From the NCBI GenBank assembly GCA_964523375.1, contig CAZFYG010000012.1:1-39980 (forward strand): 39,980 nucleotides of DNA, in the 5' to 3' direction. The stretch is from CAJQGY01 sp964523375. GTDB taxonomy: Bacteria; Pseudomonadota; Gammaproteobacteria; Magnimaribacterales; D2472. Both the position numbers and the translations under genes were made by a program. Position 1 is the first letter of the stretch, and each line of letters starts with the position of its first letter. The notes under the pieces were generated by a model. It was not told the origin of the DNA. It searched no databases and saw nothing but the letters and a program-made list of their open reading frames with translations. This document shows positions 15,992 to 23,791 of this stretch, one piece after another.

Positions 15992-17287
15992 TTGGATTTT
16001 TGGAATAAGTGCACAGAGAAGCTTGAAAACAGGCTGACCCAGGAAGATTTTAACACATGGATAAGACCGCTCAAAGGTAGTCTTGTTGATAACACATTGG
16101 AGTTAGTTGCTCCTAATGACTTCATATTAAACTATGTCGAAAAAAACCTATCAACAGAAATAACAGGTCTTGTTAAACAACAATCAAAAAAAGACATAAG
16201 TCTTGTTTTTAAAACCCTTACTAAGGAAACTTTTGTCGATAAATATAAAAAAAATAATAAAAATGACAATTCTAAACTTGTACAGTCATATGTTTTTGAT
16301 TCTTTTGTCGAGGGAAAGTCCAACCATCTTGCGTTAGCAGCAGCAAAACAGGTTGCCTCAAACCCCAAAGGTGACTACAACCCATTATTTATATATGGTG
16401 GTGTTGGTTTGGGCAAAACTCACCTTATGCATGCGGTTGGCAATGAGATTCTTCAAAACAGTCCTGATAAAAGGATTGTTTATGTGCATTCGGAAAAATT
16501 CGTTTCAGATATGGTTAAAGCCCTTCAGTTGGGTGCAATGAATGAATTTAAATCATTTTACAGAAATGCTGATGCTCTTTTGATTGATGATATTCAGTTC
16601 TTTGCAGGAAAAGAACAATCTCAGGAAGAGTTTTTTCACACATTTAATGCTCTTTTAGATAGAAACAACCAAATGATTTTAACTTGTGACAAATACCCAA
16701 AAGAGATCGACGGACTCGAGGAAAGACTTAAATCAAGGCTTGGCTGGGGGCTTCCTGTTGTTATTGATCCGCCTGAGCTAGAAACTAGAGCCGCAGTGTT
16801 ACTAAGTAAAGCATCATCAATGGGTGTAGAGCTTCCAAATGATTGCGCTATATATATAGCTCAAAGGATTAGATCAAACATTAGAGAGTTAGAAGGTGCC
16901 CTCAAAAGAGTGGCAGCAAATTCTCGTTTCACAAACCAACCCATAGACCTTTCCCTTGTTAAAGACGCTCTTAAAGACCTTTTTGTAATTTCTGCAAAAA
17001 TGGTAAGCATAGAAAATATTCAAAAGACAGTCTCTGAGTATTACAATATCAAACTTTCCGACCTTCTTTCAAAAAGAAGAAGCAGGTCAATCACAAGACC
17101 AAGACAACTAGCTATGGCATTAACTAAAGAACTTACCAATCACAGTCTTCCAGAAATAGGTGAGGCTTTTAATGGTAGAGATCACACCACTGTTTTACAT
17201 GCTTGTAAAAAAATAGCAGAACTTAGAAAAGAGAACCCGTCTCAAGAAGAAGATTACAGAAACCTAACCAGAGCACTAACCAATTAA
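15992..17287 (+). CDS. dnaA: DnaA, chromosomal replication initiator (TTG start)
   Basis: DnaA binds DnaA boxes and unwinds oriC when ATP-bound. The 431 residues show domain I (DFWNKCTEKLENRLTQEDF then NTWIRPL), a short charged linker (about 75-100), the AAA+ domain with Walker A GGVGLGKT at 136-143 and Walker B ALLIDDIQFF, and domain IV with the DnaA-box-reading motif GRDHTTVLHACKK near the C-terminus. The start is TTG at 15992, set by GGGGAG at 15980-15985 with 6-nt spacing; a rare start is common for dnaA. Followed by dnaN after 5 nt. Confidence 0.98.
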   Translation: MDFWNKCTEKLENRLTQEDFNTWIRPLKGSLVDNTLELVAPNDFILNYVEKNLSTEITGLVKQQSKKDISLVFKTLTKETFVDKYKKNNKNDNSKLVQSYVFDSFVEGKSNHLALAAAKQVASNPKGDYNPLFIYGGVGLGKTHLMHAVGNEILQNSPDKRIVYVHSEKFVSDMVKALQLGAMNEFKSFYRNADALLIDDIQFFAGKEQSQEEFFHTFNALLDRNNQMILTCDKYPKEIDGLEERLKSRLGWGLPVVIDPPELETRAAVLLSKASSMGVELPNDCAIYIAQRIRSNIRELEGALKRVAANSRFTNQPIDLSLVKDALKDLFVISAKMVSIENIQKTVSEYYNIKLSDLLSKRRSRSITRPRQLAMALTKELTNHSLPEIGEAFNGRDHTTVLHACKKIAELRKENPSQEEDYRNLTRALTN

Positions 17288-17292
17288 ATACC

Positions 17293-18396
17293 ATGGATTT
17301 TTATATAACCAAAGAAGAGGTTGTAAAGGCCTTAAACACAACTCTTGGAGTTGTTGAGAAGAGACAAACACTACCAATCTTAGCCAATGTTCTTTTTGAT
17401 GTTGATGAAACAAAGCTAAAACTAACAGCCACCGACCTTGAGTCTGAGATCTCAACGATATCTACTATTTCTAATTTTAAAAGCGGGGGCAGGGTTACAG
17501 CACCTGCAAAAAAACTAAGCGAATTATGTAGATTGTTTTCAGACCTTGCCGAAATTCATTTCTACCTTGATGGCGATAATCTAAAAATTGAAACTTCTTC
17601 TGGAAAATACAATCTAGCAACTCTTCCGAGTGAAGACTTTCCTGTTTTTGACCAAGAGGAAATGGGTGCACCAGTCAGCATTAAACCCCAAAGCTTAAAA
17701 TCAATAATCAACAAAACCTCATTTGCAATGGGAAACCAGGACTGGAGACATTATTTAAATGGTTTGTTTTTAACTATAGATAACACTTCTATAACATCTG
17801 TTGCGACAGACGCACACAGGCTTGCACTATCAACGCAAAATATTAATGAAAGTATAGAAAGCACAATAACAGGCATAATCCCAAGAAAATCAATTAATGA
17901 AATAGCTAAACTGTTAAATGATGAGAGTGAAAATATCACCCTTAATCTAGGACCTAGTTCTGTCAATATAAGCGCCTCAGGCACAACCTTTGCAAGCAAA
18001 CTAATCGAAGGAAAGTTTCCGGATTATGAACAAGTCATCCCTTCTGGTGAAAGCAGCACATTGATAGTTGACAAAAAAAGTCTTGCAGAAAGCCTGAGCA
18101 GAGTAAGCGTATTATCTAGTGAAAAATATCGAGGCATAAGGCTTGTTGTGGAGTCTGGTTCTATAAATATATCAGCCAACAACCCAGAACAAGAACAGGG
18201 CGAAGAGAAACTATCTTGTGATTATAGTGGTGAAAAAATAGATATTGCATTTAATGTTAATTATCTCCAAGAAATACTTTCTTCTATTGATGAAAGCAAC
18301 GCGGAAATACATTTTTTTGGATCTGATAAAAGCTGTCTTATTACATGTCCTGGAACAGATAGCTATAAATACGTTGTAATGCCGCTTCTTATCTAG
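17293..18396 (+). CDS. dnaN: DnaN, DNA polymerase III sliding clamp (beta)
   Basis: The beta clamp encircles DNA and holds polymerase III and repair proteins. The 367 residues (366 in E. coli) begin DFYITKEEVVKALNTTLGVV, with VEKRQTLPILANVL at about residues 21-34, TDAHRLAL in the second domain, and the family end CPGTDSYKYVVMPLLI. The TAG stop overlaps the recF GTG start by one base (TAGTG). Confidence 0.98.
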   Translation: MDFYITKEEVVKALNTTLGVVEKRQTLPILANVLFDVDETKLKLTATDLESEISTISTISNFKSGGRVTAPAKKLSELCRLFSDLAEIHFYLDGDNLKIETSSGKYNLATLPSEDFPVFDQEEMGAPVSIKPQSLKSIINKTSFAMGNQDWRHYLNGLFLTIDNTSITSVATDAHRLALSTQNINESIESTITGIIPRKSINEIAKLLNDESENITLNLGPSSVNISASGTTFASKLIEGKFPDYEQVIPSGESSTLIVDKKSLAESLSRVSVLSSEKYRGIRLVVESGSINISANNPEQEQGEEKLSCDYSGEKIDIAFNVNYLQEILSSIDESNAEIHFFGSDKSCLITCPGTDSYKYVVMPLLI

Positions 18397-19472
18397 TGCC
18401 TGTCTCAAACATTACACTTAATAATTTTAGGTGTTTCAGAAGACTAGAGCTTCACCTTTCCCCTAGGGTAAATTTCTTTTATGGGAAAAACGGTTCTGGT
18501 AAAACTTCTATTCTTGAAGCTATCTATATGTGCTCAAGCGGCAAGTCCTTTAAAAGCTCCAACATAGCAGCTTTGGTAAAACAAAGCGCAGGCGGTTTTA
18601 AAATTAACTCCTATGATAACTTAACAGGCCATGTATTAGATTTAAAAAAAGAGCTAAATAAATCAATTGAGATAATGGTTAATAATAAAAAAATACCAAT
18701 ATCTGAGCTTATAAGACAGAGACCGGCAACAGCAATACACAACCAAACCTTTTCATTTGCTGACGCATCTCCGGATTTTAGAAGAAAACTAATGGATAGG
18801 GCTATATTTGTTTCAGATAAAGAATTTTCGCAAATATGGTTTTCATTTTACAGATGCTTAAAACAACGCAATGCTCTTTTAAAACAAAATAGCAGTCAAA
18901 CAAATGCATGGGACGAAAGATTAATTATTTTTGGAGACAAGCTAACATCTATTAGAGAAAATTTTCACCTAAACACACTTAAAGAGCTTTCATACCTAAT
19001 AAATAAAATTAATACAAAAGAACAAGTCGACTACCTTAATAATATTGAAATAAGCTTTAGAAAAGGGTGGGATGATAAGTCAAAGCTAGAAGATATAATA
19101 AACGATAACAAACCTATAGATCTTTTAAGGAGAACAACAACAAAAGGCCCTCATAAAGCAGACATTAAATTTTCTATAAATACCATAGACGCAAAACAAA
19201 TTTTATCGAGAGGAGAACAAAAACTTTTTTCAATTCTATGGTGTTGTGCTCAACATAGAGTACTAAAAAACACACATAAGCTTGAACCTGTTTTAATTAT
19301 TGATGATATTAAATCAGAGTTAGATAAAACACTAATGAGTGTTTTTATAAGCATGCTTGAACATATAGAAAATCAAGTTATTTTTTCCTGTATAGATGAT
19401 GAATTTAGTAGTAAAATAAATACTAAATTTGAGGATTTTAAAAAGTTCCACGTGGAACAATTACATCAATAA
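18396..19472 (+). CDS. recF: RecF, DNA replication and gap-repair ATPase (GTG start)
   Basis: RecF recognises gapped DNA and helps RecO/RecR load RecA. The 358 residues include Walker A YGKNGSGKT (about 29-37) in an SMC-like head, a conserved KGPHKADI block (about 249-256), and the ABC signature SRGEQKLFS at about 269-277, with VLIIDDIKSELD as Walker B. The GTG start shares its G with the dnaN stop. Its last codons (FHVEQ) contain a parS-like palindrome, so this 3' end has a second role. Confidence 0.95.
   Translation: MPVSNITLNNFRCFRRLELHLSPRVNFFYGKNGSGKTSILEAIYMCSSGKSFKSSNIAALVKQSAGGFKINSYDNLTGHVLDLKKELNKSIEIMVNNKKIPISELIRQRPATAIHNQTFSFADASPDFRRKLMDRAIFVSDKEFSQIWFSFYRCLKQRNALLKQNSSQTNAWDERLIIFGDKLTSIRENFHLNTLKELSYLINKINTKEQVDYLNNIEISFRKGWDDKSKLEDIINDNKPIDLLRRTTTKGPHKADIKFSINTIDAKQILSRGEQKLFSILWCCAQHRVLKNTHKLEPVLIIDDIKSELDKTLMSVFISMLEHIENQVIFSCIDDEFSSKINTKFEDFKKFHVEQLHQ
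19444..19459. promoter_or_regulatory. parS centromere-like site inside recF
   Basis: The 14-nt sequence GTTCCACGTGGAAC at 19445-19458 is a perfect palindrome. With one flanking base each side it reads AGTTCCACGTGGAACA, which matches the Pseudomonas-type parS TGTTCCACGTGGAACA at 15 of 16 positions. A 16-nt match of this kind is very unlikely by chance in 40 kb, and both parA and parB are in the window, about 10 kb away. It lies about 3.5 kb from the dnaA origin spacer, as expected for origin-proximal parS. Confidence 0.9.
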
Positions 19473-19475
19473 AAC

Positions 19476-21395
19476 ATGCCAAAAAAAACAGAAGAAGCAA
19501 AATATGATTCATCTAACATCCAAGTTCTTAAAGGGCTTGAAGCAGTTAAAAAAAGACCAGGGATGTATATCGGAGACACAGATGATGGCTCAGGCCTTCA
19601 TCATATGGTATTTGAGGTTTTAGATAACTGTATTGATGAGGCTATGGCGGGCCACTGCTCAGATATAAATGTAATTATTAATAAGGATGAATCTGTAACG
19701 GTTAAAGACAATGGCAGAGGCGTTCCAGTAGATGTACATAAAGGTGAAGGCATATCAGCAGCGGAGCTTATCTTAACAACTCTTCATTCAGGTGGTAAGT
19801 TTGATGATAATAGCTACAAAGTATCTGGAGGCCTCCATGGCGTAGGCGTTTCCGTTGTTAATGCTCTTTCAGATAGATTAATTCTTAGGGTATGTAGAGA
19901 CGGTGGGGAGTATTTTCAAGAATATAAACATGGGACACCCCTTGCTAAATTAAAAAAACTAGGATCATCCAAAGAAACAGGAACAGAAATAACGTTTTAT
20001 CCCTCAAGCACAACCTTTTCATCAGTTATTTTTGAATTAGATAGAATATATAAAAGAATACAAGAGCTATCCTTTTTAAATGCAGGAGTATCAATTAATG
20101 TTACAGACGAAAGAACAGGCAAATCTAAAAAATTTAAAAACAGTGGCGGACTATCGAGCTATGTTGCCCATCTTAAAGGCACAAAAAAACATGTAACTGA
20201 AATTTTCGAGTGTTCCGCAACAGAGAATGATGTTGGTGTTGAGATAGCACTTCAATGGACTGACGCTTATACAGAAAATGTATTATGTTATACAAATAAC
20301 ATTCCCCAAAAAGATGGCGGAACCCACCTAGCTGGGTTTAGAGGAAGCCTTACCAGGGTTCTTAAGGCGTTTATTAAAAAGGAAAATGCTAAAAAAACTC
20401 CAACAGATCTTCTTGGCGAAGATGTAAGGGAGGGAATCGTTGCTATTGTTTCTGTAAAAGTTCCAGATCCAAAATTTTCATCACAAACTAAAGAAAAGTT
20501 AGTTTCTTCAGAGGTAGAAAGCGTAGTAAGCACAGTGTTTAGTAAGCATTTTAATGAGTATTTATTAGAAAACCCAAAAGATGCAGCAGGTATATATTCA
20601 AAAGTAGCAGAAGCTGCATTGGCTAGAGAAGCCGCAAGAAAAGCTAGAGAAATGACAAGAAGAAAGGGTGTTCTTGAGATAGCTGGATTACCTGGTAAGC
20701 TAGCTGATTGCCAAGAGAAAGACCCAGCCCTCTCAGAAATTTATATTGTTGAGGGAGATTCTGCTGGAGGCTCAGCCAAGCAAGGTAGAAATAGAAAAAA
20801 CCAGGCCATCCTTCCTCTTAAAGGAAAAATTATTAATGTTGAGAAAGCTAGAATTGATAAAGTTTTAGGCTCACAAGAGGTAGGAACTTTAATAAAGGCG
20901 CTTGGATGCGGAATTGGAAAAGATGACTTCGATATAGATAAGCTTAGATATCACAGAATTATTATAATGACTGATGCAGATGTTGATGGCTCTCACATTA
21001 GAACTTTATTGTTAACATTTTTCTATAGGCAAATGTTTGACATAGTAGATAGAGGCCATATATATATTGCACTTCCTCCTTTGTATAAAATAACCAAAGG
21101 TAAAGAGTATGTTTACGCCTCAGATGAGGATCAAAAAGAAGCTGCAGTTAAGGAGTTCTCAAAAAATGGCGGAAGGGGTTTAGAGGTTCAGAGATATAAA
21201 GGTCTTGGAGAAATGAATCCCGAGCAGCTCTGGACGACAACAATGGATCCAGATGAAAGAAGGATGCAACAAGTAACCATCAATGACGTTCAGGATGCTA
21301 ATTCTTCGTTTGAAGTTCTTATGGGTGATGATGTTGAGCCAAGGCGTGCTTTTATAGACGAGAACGCACTAACTGTAACCGACTTAGATATTTAG
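19476..21395 (+). CDS. gyrB: GyrB, DNA gyrase subunit B, short form
   Basis: GyrB supplies the ATPase that drives negative supercoiling. Of 639 residues, the GHKL ATPase domain has DNGRGVP (78-84), the lid GGKFDDNSYKVSGGLHGVGVSVVNAL (about 106-131; key residues GG, GLHGVG), then the transducer. The TOPRIM domain has the catalytic Glu426 in VEGDSAGGSAKQ and Asp500/502/504 in MTDADVDGSHI. The C-terminus is RYKGLGEMNPEQLW and PRRAFIDENAL. E. coli GyrB has 804 residues; the missing stretch is an internal TOPRIM insert between YKITKGKEYVY (about 547) and GLEVQRYKGLGEM (about 568). GyrB rather than ParE is supported by position after recF and by QRYKGLGEMNPEQLW. It starts 3 nt after recF without a clear ribosome binding site. 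Confidence 0.96.
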   Translation: MPKKTEEAKYDSSNIQVLKGLEAVKKRPGMYIGDTDDGSGLHHMVFEVLDNCIDEAMAGHCSDINVIINKDESVTVKDNGRGVPVDVHKGEGISAAELILTTLHSGGKFDDNSYKVSGGLHGVGVSVVNALSDRLILRVCRDGGEYFQEYKHGTPLAKLKKLGSSKETGTEITFYPSSTTFSSVIFELDRIYKRIQELSFLNAGVSINVTDERTGKSKKFKNSGGLSSYVAHLKGTKKHVTEIFECSATENDVGVEIALQWTDAYTENVLCYTNNIPQKDGGTHLAGFRGSLTRVLKAFIKKENAKKTPTDLLGEDVREGIVAIVSVKVPDPKFSSQTKEKLVSSEVESVVSTVFSKHFNEYLLENPKDAAGIYSKVAEAALAREAARKAREMTRRKGVLEIAGLPGKLADCQEKDPALSEIYIVEGDSAGGSAKQGRNRKNQAILPLKGKIINVEKARIDKVLGSQEVGTLIKALGCGIGKDDFDIDKLRYHRIIIMTDADVDGSHIRTLLLTFFYRQMFDIVDRGHIYIALPPLYKITKGKEYVYASDEDQKEAAVKEFSKNGGRGLEVQRYKGLGEMNPEQLWTTTMDPDERRMQQVTINDVQDANSSFEVLMGDDVEPRRAFIDENALTVTDLDI

Positions 21396-21397
21396 TT

Positions 21398-21423
21398 TTT
21401 ATACATATTTAGATATGTATAAA
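21398..21423. terminator. Hairpin between convergent gyrB and glyS
   Basis: A perfect 11-bp inverted repeat (TTTATACATAT and ATATGTATAAA) with a 4-nt TTAG loop starts 2 nt after the gyrB stop and ends 10 nt before the glyS stop. The arms are almost all A-T and no clear T-tract follows on either strand, so it is at best a weak bidirectional terminator or an end-stabilising hairpin. Confidence 0.45.
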
Positions 21424-21433
21424 TAAATTAAGT

Positions 21434-22792
21434 TTAAGAAATTTTACGTATTAAAAAGCTTTCTAAGTCGCTTATTGCGACTCTTTCTTGTTTCATAGTA
21501 TCTCTATCTCTTACAGTTACAGAGGCATCTTCAAGGCTTTCAAAGTCTACTGTTATACATACAGGAGTTCCAATTTCATCATGGCGCCTATATCCTTTTC
21601 CTATATTTCCAGTATTTTCAAGCAATATTCTGCCAACATTAAGTTTTTGCAATTTATTTTTGATTTCTGATGAAAGGCCAACTATTTCCTGATTATTTTT
21701 CTTTAACGGAATAACAGCCGCCTTAATTGGCGAAAGGTGAGGTTTTAGACTTAAAACTGTACGTTCTTTTCCTCCATCAAGAGTCTCAATGTTGTATGCT
21801 TCATTTAATATCGCCAAAACACCTCTATCCACACCCGCTGAAGGCTCAATAACAAATGGAACAACCCATTTATTAGTTTTTAAATCTTGTATGGCTAGCT
21901 TTGAGTTTGAACTTTTATTCTCCATAACACTTGCAACCAAATTTAAATCTTTTTGATTTTTTGTATGAGACCCTAGATCAAAATCTGTTCTATTTGCTAT
22001 ACCCTCAAGCTCTTCAAGCCCATGAGGGAACTCATACATCAAATCAACAGTTCTTTTTGAATAATGAGCCAACTCATCATCTGGCACTTCATATAGCTTT
22101 ACTTTAGACCGCGATAGACCTTGTTTTTCCCACCAATCCAATCTTTTTTCTACCCATGAGTTATGACATTCCTCATCTTCTCCAGGCATAACAAAATATT
22201 CTAATTCCATTTGTTCAAACTCTCTAACCCTAAAAATAAAATTTCTAGGAGTAATTTCATTCCTGAAAGCTTTTCCAATTTGAGCGATACCAAAAGGCAG
22301 GGATTTGGCGGATGAATCCACTACATTTTTAAAGTTAGTAAAAATTTGTTGCGCAGTTTCAGGCCTGAGATATGCAAAAGAATCTTCACTCTCAACTGGC
22401 CCAACATTTGTTTTAAACATTAAATTAAACGGCCTTGGGTCTGTGAGATCAGTAGATCCACACGACAGGCACTTATTATCTGGTAGCTGATCAGCACGCC
22501 ACCTTGATTGACATTTTTTACAATCAACCATAGGATCTGAAAATGTGCTTTCATGCCCAGAATGCTTTAAAACAAGAGGGTTTGTTAAAATTGAGGCATC
22601 TAAACCTTCAATATTGTCATTTTCATAGACCATTGAAGACCACCAAGCGCTCTTAATATTATTTTTAAGCTCAACACCTAAAGGGCCGTAGTCATAACTA
22701 CCCTGAAGACCGCCATATATCTCATTAGATTGAAAAATAAAGCCTCTGCGCTTGCAAAGCGCAACTAACTCATCCATTGTTTTAGCTGTCAA
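21434..22792 (-). CDS. glyQS: Glycyl-tRNA synthetase, single-chain dimeric (alpha2) type, TTG start
   Basis: This class II enzyme charges tRNA-Gly. In 452 residues it has the N-terminal block GFIFQSNEIYGGLQGSYDYG (17-36), a Cys4 zinc-binding-like insert (Cys91, 94, 108, 111), class II motif 2 FRNEITPRNFIFRVREFEQME (176-196; key residues R177, E179, R188), motif 3 EPSAGVDRG near residue 331, and a C-terminal anticodon-binding domain. This is the eukaryote/archaea/Firmicutes-like alpha2 enzyme, not the alpha2beta2 GlyQ/GlyS of most gammaproteobacteria. The start is TTG at 22792, chosen because AGGGGAG at 22800-22806 sits 7 nt away; an ATG five codons later (22777) has no such site. It is convergent with gyrB. 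Confidence 0.95.
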   Translation of the reverse strand: MTAKTMDELVALCKRRGFIFQSNEIYGGLQGSYDYGPLGVELKNNIKSAWWSSMVYENDNIEGLDASILTNPLVLKHSGHESTFSDPMVDCKKCQSRWRADQLPDNKCLSCGSTDLTDPRPFNLMFKTNVGPVESEDSFAYLRPETAQQIFTNFKNVVDSSAKSLPFGIAQIGKAFRNEITPRNFIFRVREFEQMELEYFVMPGEDEECHNSWVEKRLDWWEKQGLSRSKVKLYEVPDDELAHYSKRTVDLMYEFPHGLEELEGIANRTDFDLGSHTKNQKDLNLVASVMENKSSNSKLAIQDLKTNKWVVPFVIEPSAGVDRGVLAILNEAYNIETLDGGKERTVLSLKPHLSPIKAAVIPLKKNNQEIVGLSSEIKNKLQKLNVGRILLENTGNIGKGYRRHDEIGTPVCITVDFESLEDASVTVRDRDTMKQERVAISDLESFLIRKIS

Positions 22793-22799
22793 AACAAAT

Positions 22800-22806
22800 C
22801 TCCCCT
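22800..22806 (-). promoter_or_regulatory. Ribosome binding site that sets the glyQS TTG start
   Basis: AGGGGAG on the minus strand lies 7 nt upstream of TTG 22792 and 22 nt upstream of the next in-frame ATG. The arrangement resembles the dnaA start (GGGGAG, 6 nt, TTG). Confidence 0.7.
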
Positions 22807-22910
22807 TTTAAAAAGCAACTTTTGTCGTTTTTTACAGTTTTTGGTATCTAACACCATGCTAACAAGAACATGCGTCAATTTACCGTTAGATTAAATTATA
22901 TAATAGTATT

Positions 22911-22923
22911 AACATTATAAACT
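22911..22923 (+). repeat. AACATTATAAACT element before the LpxL-like gene (copy 1 of 2)
   Basis: This 13-nt sequence ends 3 nt before the ATG of the acyltransferase gene and is identical to 28156-28168 before purE. It contains CATTAT/TATAAA and could be a -10 element giving a leaderless or near-leaderless mRNA. Neither gene has a ribosome binding site. Confidence 0.4.
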
Positions 22924-22926
22924 GCA

Positions 22927-23790
22927 ATGAAAATATTATTTACCTTTTTATCTATTATCCCTAAAAGTATATATAGGCTTTCCATTAGAGCTTACCTATT
23001 CACAGGTCTGCATACGTTTACAAAGTCTTATAAGGTGACCTTGTCTAATATTAAAATAGTAAGACCTTTTTTTACTGAAGCTGAGGCAATAAAGGAGTCA
23101 AGAATAAGTTACTTTGAGTCTCTGCTTAGTATTTATGAAACATTTTATTCTTGGTCCAGAAACCCAGCTACTATTAATAATAATGTTTTAGTTGTAAAAA
23201 ATAACTTTATTCTCCAGAAACATATACAAAACCAAAATGGTTTAGTTATTGTTGCTATACATAATAGAAGTGTCGATATGTTGCTTTCATGGATAAACTC
23301 ACAAACAAAAACAGTTTCGCTATATAAAAAAATTAAATTAAAGGCCTTGGATAAATATGTTCGCAAAATCAGAGAAAATAAAATAAATAAAACATTTGAA
23401 ACATCGGTAGCAGGCGTTAAAAAAATATTTAAATCTCTTAAAAACAACGAAGTCATAGCCATTGCATCTGACCAAGTTCCGGCCAGAGGCCATGGTGAGT
23501 ATGTAGAGTTTTTTGGAAGGATGGCATACACCACAACCCTTGTTCCAAGGCTTGCCTATAAGACCAAAAAACCAGTTATATTTTGCTGTCTTAATTCAGA
23601 AAGCAATTCAGATTATTTATCTATAAATATAGAGCCATCTCATCAATCTCTATTTGATCAAAGTGAGTGTTTACTATCAATGAATAGGTCTATTGAAAAG
23701 CTAATTAATAATAGAGTTAGTGATTATTCGTGGGAGTATAAAAGGTTTCGAAGGCCAATGAGCGGAGAAATAGATCCCTATAAAGACTGA
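22927..23790 (+). CDS. LpxL/HtrB-family acyltransferase (probable lipid A late acyltransferase)
   Basis: These inner-membrane enzymes transfer a secondary acyl chain to the lipid A precursor. The 287 residues show an N-terminal hydrophobic anchor (about 3-28), the acyltransferase HX4D motif at His112-Asp117 (HNRSVD), the block SDQVPARGHGEYVEFFGR (181-198), typical of the family as DQDP..GVFVPFFG, and the family end YSWEYKRFRRP. It is shorter than E. coli LpxL (306). The specific acyl donor cannot be told. No ribosome binding site is visible; AACATTATAAACT lies 3 nt before the ATG. A homologue holds a similar place in Pseudomonas, as I recall. It is convergent with trkH, ending 1 nt before it. 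Confidence 0.85.
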   Translation: MKILFTFLSIIPKSIYRLSIRAYLFTGLHTFTKSYKVTLSNIKIVRPFFTEAEAIKESRISYFESLLSIYETFYSWSRNPATINNNVLVVKNNFILQKHIQNQNGLVIVAIHNRSVDMLLSWINSQTKTVSLYKKIKLKALDKYVRKIRENKINKTFETSVAGVKKIFKSLKNNEVIAIASDQVPARGHGEYVEFFGRMAYTTTLVPRLAYKTKKPVIFCCLNSESNSDYLSINIEPSHQSLFDQSECLLSMNRSIEKLINNRVSDYSWEYKRFRRPMSGEIDPYKD

Positions 23791-23791
23791 T

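Noticed and set aside
21398..21423. Strong intrinsic terminator between gyrB and glyQS
   Set aside because: The hairpin is real, but its stem is nearly all A-T and no T-tract follows, so it is listed only as a weak or possible terminator.
23145..23534. 129-codon minus-strand open frame inside the acyltransferase gene
   Set aside because: Antisense to a gene with clear catalytic motifs; no family resemblance.
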